Positions 1-6,078 are shown, numbered from the stretch's first letter. The stretch is DNA of 7,164 bases from an uncultured Lachnospiraceae bacterium (GCA_902803635.1 CADCQU010000269.1:1-7164); one strand, 5' to 3'. Notes: a model not told the origin generated them from the sequence alone. Numbers and translations: made by a program.

Positions 1-19
1 ACCATCTCTTCCACCTCCC
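1..19 (-). promoter_or_regulatory. Ribosome binding site and start codon of a gene running off the left edge
   Basis: On the minus strand GGGAGGTGG (19–11) lies 8 bases before an ATG at 5–3, so a gene probably starts here and continues outside the window. Only one codon and two bases are visible, so the product cannot be named. In many Firmicutes the gene after HPr is ptsI (enzyme I), but nothing here tests that. The stretch between this site and the HPr terminator (about 20–89) shows no convincing promoter; its only notable property is being AT-rich. Confidence 0.4.
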
Positions 20-89
20 AAAAAATACCCTGCCATCAGAACCACTTCCCGTAAATACAATTCTTCTGCTTACTCTACCACAAAAAACC

Positions 90-118
90 AAAAAAGAAAA
101 CCCCGCGTTGCCGCGGGG
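90..118 (-). terminator. Intrinsic terminator after the HPr gene
   Basis: Read on the minus strand, a 7-base-pair all-GC stem CCCCGCG / CGCGGGG (118–112 and 107–101) closes a four-base loop and is followed directly by a T-rich run TTTTCTTTTTT (100–90). It begins 18 bases after the HPr stop codon. This is the classical Rho-independent form and marks the end of the HPr transcript, so the gene that starts at the left edge probably has its own promoter or depends on read-through. Confidence 0.93.
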
Positions 119-136
119 CTTACATTTTCCTGCGAT

Positions 137-394
137 TTACAGGTTCGCTTTCATGAACTCCTCCAGCTTGGCCGCATTTGCCTCCTCATTGCCGCCCTCG
201 ACGATGAGTTCCACCTCCTGGGCGTACTTCGCGCCAAGGCTCATGATGGCCAGCACCTTCGCCGCATTTGCCACTTTGTCGCCCTTCTTAATGGTAACCT
301 TGCTGTCCATGCCCTTCACGAGCTTCGAAAGCTCGCCCGCCGGACGCGCGTGGATGCCCTCGTTATCCTTAATCACGTGCGAAAACTGTTTCAT
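137..394 (-). CDS. HPr-family phosphocarrier protein (His15 present, Lys at position 46)
   Basis: An 85-residue protein of normal HPr length. In the sugar phosphotransferase system HPr takes phosphate from enzyme I on His15 and passes it to EIIA domains in the cytoplasm. The active-site segment GIHARPAG (13–20) carries His15, Arg17 and Pro18. The second conserved helix is NAAKVLAIMSLG (43–54). Aligned to the Bacillus subtilis NLKSIMGVMSLG segment, the regulatory Ser46, the target of HPr kinase, is Lys46 here. The protein should therefore carry phosphate, but may not act as the Ser-P co-repressor with CcpA. The start has AAGGAG about 7–10 bases upstream. It is monocistronic, with its own extended -10 promoter and a terminator behind it. 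It could be the main PTS HPr, which I recall often lacks a canonical Ser46 segment in Lachnospiraceae, or a paralogue. I leave the symbol blank for this reason. Confidence 0.93.
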   Translation of the reverse strand: MKQFSHVIKDNEGIHARPAGELSKLVKGMDSKVTIKKGDKVANAAKVLAIMSLGAKYAQEVELIVEGGNEEANAAKLEEFMKANL

Positions 395-457
395 GACTTT
401 CTCTCCTTCTGTTCTGGATATCCGGGCGTTCCGTCTCCCGTCCGCCCCGTTTCGTCA

Positions 458-505
458 ATTATACCATAAAACCACCAGGAAGAAAGTAATAATTTTTTAA
501 AAAAT
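458..505 (-). promoter_or_regulatory. Extended -10 promoter for the HPr gene, with AT-rich upstream element
   Basis: On the minus strand the sequence TGGTATAAT (466–458) is a perfect -10 hexamer with a TGn extension. No good -35 hexamer sits at 16–18 bases spacing (CTTTCT at 486–481), which fits an extended -10 promoter. The region where an UP element would lie is almost pure A/T and includes the perfect palindrome ATTTTTTAAAAAAT (492–505). Initiation near 451 would give a leader of roughly 55 bases. The promoter lies between the hflX stop and HPr, so HPr is expressed independently of the upstream operon. The hflX–HPr gap holds no GC-rich terminator, so some read-through is possible. Confidence 0.75.
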
Positions 506-515
506 GGACAAAACT

Positions 516-1775
516 TTACACCTCCGCCGCGAGCTTCCCCGCGAGGGCCTTGGGGACCTGCGCCTTTACGGCGATGCCGTCCTCGCGGTACTCCTCGGAG
601 AGGAGCGTCCCCTCGTCGCGAATCCTCGCAAGAAGCCCTGCCTTCGCGTACGGGAGAACCTCCTCGAAAAGCACCTGCCCCTCCATGAGATGCTCCTCAA
701 TCCCCGCAAGGAGCTCCGGGATTCCCTCCCCGGTCTTTGCGGAAATGCGGAACACCTGCTTCGCCCTTGGATCCGTCAAATGGTTCTCCCCGGAGGCGGG
801 CAGATCCATCTTGTTGAAAATGGTGAACATCGGCTTGTCGCCGGCCCCGAGTTCCTGCAGCGTCTGCGCCACCACCTCCATCTGCCGGTCCATCTGCGGG
901 TTGGCTGCGTCCACGACGTGCAGAATGAGGTCCGCGTAGGCTGCCTCCTCCAGCGTGCTCCGGAAAGCCTCAATCAACTGGTGCGGAAGCTTCCGGATAA
1001 AGCCAACCGTGTCCGTCAAAAGAATTTCCCGGCCATTTGGCAAATGCAGTGCCCGGGTCGTGGGGTCGAGCGTCGCGAAAAGCGCGTCCTCCGCGAGAAC
1101 GCCCGCATTTGTCAAATAGTTGAGCAGCGTGGACTTCCCCGCATTGGTATAGCCCACGAGGGCAGCCACCGGCATGCCCATCCCCTTGCGGTGCGAGCGC
1201 GTAAGGTCGCGGTGCCGCTCCACCTCCGAAAGCTCCTCCCGAAGGCGGGAAATGCGCTTCCCGATGAGGCGCCGGTCCATCTCTAGCTTTTTCTCGCCGG
1301 GTCCGCGGGTGCCAATGCCGCCGCCGAGACGCGACAGCGAGCGGCCAAGGCCGGTGAGCCTGGCCGAGCGGTAGCGGAGCTGCGCCAGCTCGACCTGGGC
1401 CTTGCCCTCGCTGCTCCGCGCACGCTTCGCAAAAATATCCAGAATCAGCATCGTGCGGTCCACGACTTTGCAGCCGAGGGCCTCCGTCAGGTTGTTGTAC
1501 TGGGCCGGCGAAAGCTCGTCGTCCACCACAATCCCATCGAGATGCTCCATCTCAAGAAGAGCCTTAACCTCCTCCAGCTTCCCGCTCCCAAAATACGTTC
1601 CCGGATGGATGGCCTCCCGGTTCTGGACGAGCGTCAGTGCCGGAATGCCGCCGGCGGTCTTCACCAGCTCCCCAAGCTCCTCCAGCGACTCCTCCACATT
1701 TTCCCCACGCCCCGTATCCACCGCCGCAAGCAGCAGCCTTTCAGGAGCCTGTTCCATTTCAATCATCTCTGGCAT
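516..1775 (-). CDS. hflX: GTPase HflX
   Basis: A 419-residue GTPase of the HflX branch of the Obg–HflX superfamily. HflX binds the 50S subunit and splits or rescues stalled ribosomes, especially under heat stress. The N-terminal HflX domain occupies about residues 10–195, with the glycine-rich linker SRLGGGIGTRGPGE (148–161) and a charged helical segment (about 162–195) before the G domain. The G motifs are complete: G1 GYTNAGKS (208–215), switch I ATLDPTTR (234–241), G3 DTVGF (255–259), G4 NKMD (321–324) and G5 SAKTG (345–349). A short C-terminal domain follows (about 365–419). The ATG has AAGGAGG 7 bases upstream, overlapping the TAA of the TPR lipoprotein gene 12 bases away, so the two are very likely co-transcribed and translated in tandem. 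Nothing is truncated or missing. Confidence 0.97.
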   Translation of the reverse strand: MPEMIEMEQAPERLLLAAVDTGRGENVEESLEELGELVKTAGGIPALTLVQNREAIHPGTYFGSGKLEEVKALLEMEHLDGIVVDDELSPAQYNNLTEALGCKVVDRTMLILDIFAKRARSSEGKAQVELAQLRYRSARLTGLGRSLSRLGGGIGTRGPGEKKLEMDRRLIGKRISRLREELSEVERHRDLTRSHRKGMGMPVAALVGYTNAGKSTLLNYLTNAGVLAEDALFATLDPTTRALHLPNGREILLTDTVGFIRKLPHQLIEAFRSTLEEAAYADLILHVVDAANPQMDRQMEVVAQTLQELGAGDKPMFTIFNKMDLPASGENHLTDPRAKQVFRISAKTGEGIPELLAGIEEHLMEGQVLFEEVLPYAKAGLLARIRDEGTLLSEEYREDGIAVKAQVPKALAGKLAAEV

Positions 1776-1787
1776 ATTTCCCCCTCC

Positions 1788-2894
1788 TTATCTCGAAGCG
1801 AGGAACGCATTCTCCCGCAGCCCCTCCTCGTCCGTCGGGAAGTCGAGCACGAACGCGGCGGCCTTCCTTCTTGCGGTCACCCAGTCGTGGCGGTACTCGT
1901 AGAGCAGGATCTCGTAAAAACGAAGATCCCGGTTCTTCTCCGCCCCCGGCAGCTCCATCGCTGCCGTCAAATCCTTCCGCGCCTCGTCGGTGTTCTTTTC
2001 CATGAGGTCGCAGGCCAGAAGCCCCGCATAGGCCCTTGCCGCCACCGGCAGGTTTCCTACGTATTCCCGGTACGTGGCACGCGCATTTGGCGTATCCCCA
2101 AGCGCAAGATAAATGCGCCCGAGGAGGAACTTCGCCTCGACATTCTCCGGATCCGCCTCCAGGGCCGTGAAAACCTCCGTCCGCGCATCCGTATAATTCT
2201 GCAAATAAAACTTCACAAGCGCCCGGTCGAGGGCATTTTCCGGAGCATCACCCGCAAAATCGAGGGCCTTCTCCAGATAACTGCTTCCGTCCGCGTTCAT
2301 CTCATAGTCTGCATACACGCGGTAGATGTTGATGAAGATTCGGATATCATCTGTCTCCGCCGCCGCGCGGGCAAAGTCGCGGGCGGCCTCCTCCTCCATC
2401 CCTTTCTCCATGTAGAGACGCCCCCGCAAAAAGAGCACCTCCGGCTCGGGGTCCGTCAGCAGCATCTCGGAATAAATCTCAATCGCCCGATCCCGCTCGC
2501 CGTGCATCCACCGGCACCACGCCAGATAGAGCCGCACGTCCCGCACGAACTCCGGAGACTGCTTGTCCACGGCCAGGAGCGAACGCTCCAGGGAAATGCA
2601 GGCATCCGCGTACTCTCCCTCCGCCATCTGCGCAAGTCCAATGCCGCGGTAGGCCTCCGCCGGAAAATAACCGTTCTCGATATTTTCCTGATACGCCTTG
2701 GTCGCCGCCGCATATTTTCCCTCCGCAAGAAGGTCCGCCGCGCGGTCATTTGCCTCCTTCGGGGCGGTGTCCCCGCAGCCCGAAAAGAAAAACATACAAA
2801 CAAACATCAGAAACAGAATCCCAGCTGTATGTTTGAACGTATAAAAAAGATTCGCCTTCCTTTGAAAAGCCTCGGACACAGCCTTGCAGCTCAT
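1788..2894 (-). CDS. TPR-repeat lipoprotein of unknown function
   Basis: With the ATG at 2894 this is a 368-residue protein. It has a positively charged N-region, a hydrophobic stretch (about 25–37, ILFLMFVCMFFF), and a lipobox-like FFSGC with the lipidation cysteine at residue 40. It is therefore probably anchored to the outer face of the membrane. The mature part is almost entirely helical with tetratricopeptide repeats. Typical TPR signatures are the segments around 57–70 (GKYAAATKAYQ), 92–106 (GEYADACISLERSL), 131–145 (GERDRAIEIYSEML), 164–180 and 258–276. TPRs are protein-binding scaffolds; no catalytic domain is seen. The start is uncertain. A TTG at 2969, with GAGG 7 bases before it, keeps the frame open but gives a 64-residue pre-lipobox leader, which is too long. 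The ATGs at 2807 and 2795 are also possible but lack a positively charged N-region. The ATG at 2894 has no close Shine-Dalgarno, but the stop of a micro-ORF is 5 bases upstream. A partner is not evident from the context. Confidence 0.85.
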   Translation of the reverse strand: MSCKAVSEAFQRKANLFYTFKHTAGILFLMFVCMFFFSGCGDTAPKEANDRAADLLAEGKYAAATKAYQENIENGYFPAEAYRGIGLAQMAEGEYADACISLERSLLAVDKQSPEFVRDVRLYLAWCRWMHGERDRAIEIYSEMLLTDPEPEVLFLRGRLYMEKGMEEEAARDFARAAAETDDIRIFINIYRVYADYEMNADGSSYLEKALDFAGDAPENALDRALVKFYLQNYTDARTEVFTALEADPENVEAKFLLGRIYLALGDTPNARATYREYVGNLPVAARAYAGLLACDLMEKNTDEARKDLTAAMELPGAEKNRDLRFYEILLYEYRHDWVTARRKAAAFVLDFPTDEEGLRENAFLASR

Positions 2895-2899
2895 ATGTT

Positions 2900-2956
2900 T
2901 TATATAATCACCGAAAGCCCTCCCCGCATTTGCAGGGAAGGCTGTCTTTTTCTCAT
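2900..2956 (-). CDS. Possible 18-codon leader micro-ORF before the TPR lipoprotein
   Basis: On the minus strand an ATG at 2956, preceded by AGGA at 5 bases, opens a frame encoding MRKRQPSLQMRGGLSVII and stops at TAA (2902–2900). Its reading covers the whole 12-bp hairpin at 2943–2916. The stop lies 5 bases before the ATG at 2894, the preferred start of the lipoprotein, which has no nearby Shine-Dalgarno of its own. This arrangement would allow translation through the hairpin followed by re-initiation. The peptide resembles no family I know, and the frame is short enough to occur by chance. It is listed because of its position, not its composition. Confidence 0.22.
   Translation of the reverse strand: MRKRQPSLQMRGGLSVII
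2916..2943 (-). promoter_or_regulatory. 12-bp RNA hairpin between the nucleotidyltransferase and TPR lipoprotein genes
   Basis: The minus-strand arms AGCCTTCCCTGC (2943–2932) and GCGGGGAGGGCT (2927–2916) pair over all 12 positions around an AAAT loop, using two G·U pairs. On the plus strand the same two positions are A·C mismatches, so the structure is adapted to the minus-strand transcript. It starts 36 bases after the nucleotidyltransferase stop. The downstream tract is UUUCGG, a poor terminator tail, so it is either a weak or partial terminator, a processing or stability element, or part of an attenuator with the micro-ORF that spans it. Confidence 0.6.
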
Positions 2957-2978
2957 TTTTCCTGTTCAAAGGGTGACC

Positions 2979-3893
2979 TCACTCTGTAAGCGGCGACGGA
3001 TACACGCCATTTTTCACCAACCTTGCAAATTCCTCGCGCACGGCGGCCTTATCCTCCTGGTAGGTCACGCCGAACCATTTGTCATCCGTTTTGAGGACGC
3101 TGACAGATGCCCGGCCCTCCTTGAGAAGCCCGTCCACGATAGTCGGCAGCAAATACTCCGCCGTCACGTTGCCGGCGGGGACATTTGCCAAAAATTCCGG
3201 GAAGCCCTTCTCCAGGTCGGCCAGGAATTCCTCGGAAAAGCCCCACATGTTCATGGAGACAAGGCTCTCCGGGTCAAGGTCCACCAGCCCGTCGTCGGTC
3301 ATCGCAGCCGCGCCTTCCTCCGTGCGAATGATATTCTTCGTCTCAGAAATCCCCACGAGCCGCCCTTCCTCGTCCGTATGGCAAATGCCCCTTGTGACGC
3401 CGCCGTTGTCCGAGAGGGTGTTTTTAAGCACGAAGCCGGCCATGAAAATGTCCTCTCCGTCCTCCTCCTTGTCCTCGGTCAGTGCCTTGTAGAGCTTCTT
3501 GAAGCCTTCCTTCCCATAATAGTCGTCCGCATTGATCACGCAGAACGGCCCGTCGATGACATCCTTCGCCGAAAGGACCGCCTGGCCGGTGCCCCAGGGC
3601 TTTTTCCGGCCTTCAGGAACCGTAAAGCCCTCCGGAAGGTCCTCCATCTCCTGGTAGGCATAGGCCACGTCGCAAATTTTCGAGATGCGGTCACCAATGA
3701 TTGCCCGGAAATCCGCATCGATGCTCTTCCGGATAATGAAGACGACCTTGTCGAAGCCCGCTTCCAAGGCATCGTGGATGGAATAGTCAATAATCAGCTC
3801 GCCGGACGGCCCGACCGGCTCCAGCTGCTTGATGCCCGTGCCAAACCGTGACCCAATTCCAGCCGCCAGAATCACGAGTGCTGTTTTTTTCAT
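2979..3893 (-). CDS. Nucleotidyltransferase family protein (NDP-sugar synthase type)
   Basis: A 304-residue protein of the NTP-transferase fold, which makes a nucleotide-diphospho compound from an NTP and a phosphorylated sugar or similar substrate in the cytoplasm. The N-terminal nucleotide-binding loop is LAAGIGSRFG (9–18) followed by IKQLEPVGPSGE (21–32). Further hallmarks are KPWGTGQAV (98–106), the metal-binding NADDYYG (121–127), NMWGF (215–219) and DKWFGVTY (271–278). I know this subgroup as widespread in Bacteroidetes and Clostridia proteins annotated only as nucleotidyltransferase; the substrate is not established, and no kinase or sugar-pathway partner lies next to it here. The start chosen has AGGAGG about 7 bases before the ATG. 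A longer frame reaching 3995 would only overlap prfA. It follows prfA by 19 bases, so it is probably in the same transcript. Confidence 0.92.
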   Translation of the reverse strand: MKKTALVILAAGIGSRFGTGIKQLEPVGPSGELIIDYSIHDALEAGFDKVVFIIRKSIDADFRAIIGDRISKICDVAYAYQEMEDLPEGFTVPEGRKKPWGTGQAVLSAKDVIDGPFCVINADDYYGKEGFKKLYKALTEDKEEDGEDIFMAGFVLKNTLSDNGGVTRGICHTDEEGRLVGISETKNIIRTEEGAAAMTDDGLVDLDPESLVSMNMWGFSEEFLADLEKGFPEFLANVPAGNVTAEYLLPTIVDGLLKEGRASVSVLKTDDKWFGVTYQEDKAAVREEFARLVKNGVYPSPLTE

Positions 3894-3912
3894 GATAGTT
3901 CCTCCTCTAAAC

Positions 3913-4986
3913 TTACTCCTCTTTATCCGCCGCGAGCCGCTCGGCCTCGTCCTGGGCCATGAGGCTCTCGATGATCTCGTCGAGATCCCCGTCAAGGATA
4001 CTGTCGATTTTGTGAAGCGTCAAATGGATTCGGTGGTCGGTTACCCGTCCCTGTCCGAAATTGTAGGTCCGAATCTTTTCCGAGCGGTCGCCGCTCCCCA
4101 CCTGGCTCCTCCGCAAATCCGCCCTCTTTTCGTGGGCTTCCTTTTTTTTAAGTTCATAGAGCCGCGCCCGGAGCACCTTCATCGCCTTCGCGCGGTTTTT
4201 CAGCTGCGATTTTTCATCCTGACAGGAAATAACGATGCCTGTGGGAATGTGCGTGAGCCGCACCGCCGAGTCCGTCGTGTTGACGCACTGGCCGCCATTT
4301 CCGGTCGCCCGGAAAACGTCGATCCGGCAGTCCTTCGGGTCGATTTCCACGTCGACCTCCTCGGCCTCCGGCAGGACGGCCACCGTCACCGCCGAGGTGT
4401 GGATTCGCCCACTGCTCTCCGTCTCTGGAACCCGTTGCACGCGGTGCGTGCCGCTCTCAAAGCGGAGCCTCGCAAAAACGTCGCTCCCGGTGATCATGAA
4501 CGTGCATTCCTTGAACCCGCCAAGTCCGCTCTCCGAGAGGGAAATCATCTCGGTGCGCCAGCCGCGCCTGTCCGCATACCGTGTATACATACGGTAAAGC
4601 TCCGCCGCAAAGAGGGCCGCCTCGTCCCCGCCGGTTCCCGCGCGAATTTCCAAAATCGCGTTCCGTTCATCATCCGGATCCTTCGGAAGGAGCAGGATGC
4701 GGAGTCTTTTTGAAAGCTCCTCCACCCGCTCGCGGGCATTTGCCGACTCCTCGCGAAGCATTTGCCGCATCTCCGGGTCGTTCTCCTCGGAGAGCAGGGC
4801 CTCCGAATCCTCCTCGTCCCGCCTGGCCGCCTCGAGAGCCTCGTAAGCCGCGGCCACCGGGGAGAGGTTCGCCTGCTCCTTCATGAGTTTTGCAAGACGC
4901 GAAGGATCCGCCGAGGTCTCCGCCGAAGCAAGCTCCGACAAAACCTCCTCGTACCGCCGCAAAACGCCGCCCAGTCTCTCAACCAT
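3913..4986 (-). CDS. prfA: Peptide chain release factor 1
   Basis: A 357-residue class I release factor, normal for RF1, which reads UAA and UAG stop codons in the ribosomal A site and triggers peptide release. The codon-recognition tripeptide is PET (187–189) within [10 protein letters not shown], the PxT signature of RF1 rather than the SPF of RF2. The catalytic GGQ is at 231–233 in [16 protein letters not shown]; Gln233 is the residue PrmC methylates. The N-terminal helical domain (about 1–100) and the C-terminal segment [12 protein letters not shown] (309–320) are intact. GAGG sits 6 bases before the ATG, a weaker site than those of the neighbours. Upstream, instead of immediate coupling to prmC, there are 240 bases with a repeat array. 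The next gene follows after 19 bases. Confidence 0.98.
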   Translation of the reverse strand: MVERLGGVLRRYEEVLSELASAETSADPSRLAKLMKEQANLSPVAAAYEALEAARRDEEDSEALLSEENDPEMRQMLREESANARERVEELSKRLRILLLPKDPDDERNAILEIRAGTGGDEAALFAAELYRMYTRYADRRGWRTEMISLSESGLGGFKECTFMITGSDVFARLRFESGTHRVQRVPETESSGRIHTSAVTVAVLPEAEEVDVEIDPKDCRIDVFRATGNGGQCVNTTDSAVRLTHIPTGIVISCQDEKSQLKNRAKAMKVLRARLYELKKKEAHEKRADLRRSQVGSGDRSEKIRTYNFGQGRVTDHRIHLTLHKIDSILDGDLDEIIESLMAQDEAERLAADKEE

Positions 4987-5046
4987 TCACAACCTCACAC
5001 CATTCCATTCCAACAAAAACCGAATACTTTAAACGCGAAGCACTCA

Positions 5047-5215
5047 CCTGTCATCCTGAGCAAAGCGAAGGATTCCGTCGTTCCATCCGCACCTGTCATC
5101 CTGAGCGAAGCGAAGGATCCCGTCGTTATATCCACGCCTGTCATCCTGAGCGAAGCGATACCTTAGTATCCAGATAACAGTCCTGCGAACTGTTTTCCGT
5201 AAGGATCCCGTCGTT
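5047..5215. repeat. Three-copy interspersed repeat array, 45-base period, with GCGAAGC hairpin core
   Basis: Three 36-base repeat copies lie in the prmC–prfA gap: 5047–5082, 5092–5127, and 5137–5157 continued at 5201–5215. They are separated by 9-base spacers (5083–5091 and 5128–5136), giving an exact 45-base period. Copy 2 is the cleanest. Its core, ATCCT–GA–GCGAAGC–GA–AGGAT (5098–5118), folds into a hairpin with a 5-bp stem, tandem G·A mismatches and a GCGAAGC mini-hairpin. Copy 1 has two changes (GCAAAGC core at 5060–5066, and GATTCC). Copy 3 is split by a 43-base insert. From memory, the CATCCTGAGCGAAGCGAAGGATC-type core is scattered through many unrelated bacterial genomes, usually between genes. 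The bases outside the array, 4987–5046 and 5216–5226, hold only the two ribosome-binding-like sites described separately. Confidence 0.93.
5158..5200. repeat. 43-base palindromic insert splitting the third repeat copy
   Basis: Compared with copy 2, copy 3 runs identically up to GCGAAGCG (ending 5157), is interrupted for 43 bases, and then resumes with AAGGATCCCGTCGTT (5201–5215). The junction is uncertain by one base because an A occurs on both sides. The insert holds two inverted repeats: ATAC-CTTA-GTAT (5158–5169) and AACAGT-CCTGCGA-ACTGTT (5176–5194). The ends, with flanking repeat bases, also pair imperfectly (GATACCTTA with TAAGGATC), so the composite can fold as one longer hairpin. It encodes nothing. 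It may be a very small non-autonomous element or a recombination product of repeat variants. Confidence 0.75.
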
Positions 5216-5219
5216 CTAA

Positions 5220-5228
5220 CCTCTCCTT
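5220..5228 (-). promoter_or_regulatory. Orphan Shine-Dalgarno sequence at the prmC stop codon
   Basis: On the minus strand AAGGAGAGG (5228–5220) overlaps the TAA stop of prmC, just as the site for hflX overlaps the stop of its upstream gene. No ATG, GTG or TTG follows at a usable distance; the repeat array starts 4 bases later. The likely reading is that it once served prfA directly and was separated from it by the arrival of the repeats. The alternative is a chance match in a purine-rich segment. Confidence 0.5.
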
Positions 5229-6078
5229 ATCCTCCGAACCACCCAACCACCACGCGATCCCGCCCGGCGAGGTCCTTGAGCACCTCGACCTTAGAAAATC
5301 CCGCCTCGACAAACATTTTTGAGACGACAAATGCCTGCTCCGCCCCGATTTCAACAAGTAGCCAGCCGCCCTTTGTCAAATGCGCAGGAGCCTCTCTCGT
5401 GATCCTGCGGTAATAATCGAGTCCGTCCGTCCCGCCAAAGAGGGCGAGCATCGGTTCGTAGTCCCGCACCTCCGCGTCAAGCCCTCGCAGCTCCTCCTCC
5501 GTAATGTAGGGAGGATTTGCTGTTATTATATCATATTTTCCCGCCGCCGTCTCGAAAAAATCGCTCTGAAAGAAGCGGATTTCCACTTTATGCAAAGCCG
5601 CGTTCTCCTGCGCCACGCAAAGCGCATCCCCGGAAATGTCCGAAGCTTCGATTTGAACCATCGGTTTAGAAAGGGTTCTTTTTATCTCCAGAGCTATTGT
5701 AATCGGGATGCAGCCACTCCCCGTGCAAATATCCAGAATGCGCATTCCCGGCTGTACACGACGTAGCGCAGCCTCCACAAGAATTTCCGTATCGAACCGA
5801 GGGATCAGGACCCGGCAATCCACCTTGAATTCGTAGCCGAAAAATGGCGCCCGTCCCGTGATGTACTGCAGCGGCTCTCCCGCCGCCCGCCTTTCCACGG
5901 CGGCAAGAAACGCCGTACGATGAGGCTCCGTCGCCCCCTCGTCCTTATGCAGCGCATACTCCGAAAGCGTCCAGCCAAGGATTGAAAGGAGAAGCTCCCG
6001 CGCCTCGGCGGCCTCCTCCCCCGACACCTTGCCCTTCAAAAGCCCTTTTCCTTCAGAAAGAAGTGCCTGCCAGGTCAC
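5227..6078 (-). CDS. prmC: Release factor glutamine methyltransferase PrmC
   Basis: A 283-residue class I SAM-dependent methyltransferase that methylates the glutamine of the GGQ motif in release factors 1 and 2. The N-terminal helical domain spans about 1–85 and includes EPLQYITG (68–75). Next come IPRFDTE (92–98), the SAM-binding ILDICTGSGC (114–123) and the catalytic NPPY (188–191). The conserved RDYEPMLALFGGTDGLDYYRRI-type stretch is at 205–226, and the C-terminal strands are present. I place the start at the GTG at 6078: it has GGAGG 7 bases upstream and overlaps the upstream TGA in a GTGA junction, indicating translational coupling. An upstream in-frame GTG at 6099 would add 7 residues but has no such site. 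Its expected substrate, PrfA, is the next gene. Confidence 0.96.
   Translation of the reverse strand: MTWQALLSEGKGLLKGKVSGEEAAEARELLLSILGWTLSEYALHKDEGATEPHRTAFLAAVERRAAGEPLQYITGRAPFFGYEFKVDCRVLIPRFDTEILVEAALRRVQPGMRILDICTGSGCIPITIALEIKRTLSKPMVQIEASDISGDALCVAQENAALHKVEIRFFQSDFFETAAGKYDIITANPPYITEEELRGLDAEVRDYEPMLALFGGTDGLDYYRRITREAPAHLTKGGWLLVEIGAEQAFVVSKMFVEAGFSKVEVLKDLAGRDRVVVGWFGG

Noticed and set aside
395..457. Possible GGGCG/CGCCC hairpin in the HPr leader
   Set aside because: It has only five base pairs around a 14-base loop, with no alternative pairing with the ribosome binding site and no cre-like operator, so it is not supportable as a regulatory element.
486..515. Terminator after hflX formed by ATTTTTTAAAAAAT
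   Set aside because: The palindrome has no G or C and no loop, so it cannot act as an intrinsic terminator. Its position fits an AT-rich upstream element of the HPr promoter better.
1542..3851. A 769-codon open frame on the plus strand
   Set aside because: It runs antisense through hflX, the TPR lipoprotein and the nucleotidyltransferase, all of which carry clear family motifs or signals. Its translation is Arg/His/Leu-rich without recognisable domains, as expected for an antisense shadow of GC-rich genes.
3894..3995. Upstream extension of the nucleotidyltransferase to 3995
   Set aside because: It would overlap prfA by more than 80 bases and adds an Arg/Ser-rich stretch with no family similarity, whereas the ATG at 3893 has an AGGAGG site.
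4762..5177. Plus-strand frames reading through the repeats, giving repeated HPERSEG-like and VILSEAKD-like peptides
   Set aside because: The 45-base period is a multiple of three, so frames stay open and produce a 15-residue repeat by arithmetic alone. The frames start inside prfA antisense and lack a ribosome binding site. Such peptides are familiar artefacts of this repeat.
5047..5215. CRISPR array
   Set aside because: The repeats are 36 bases, but the spacers are only 9 bases and resemble each other. There are no cas genes, and the repeat core is a dispersed hairpin element.
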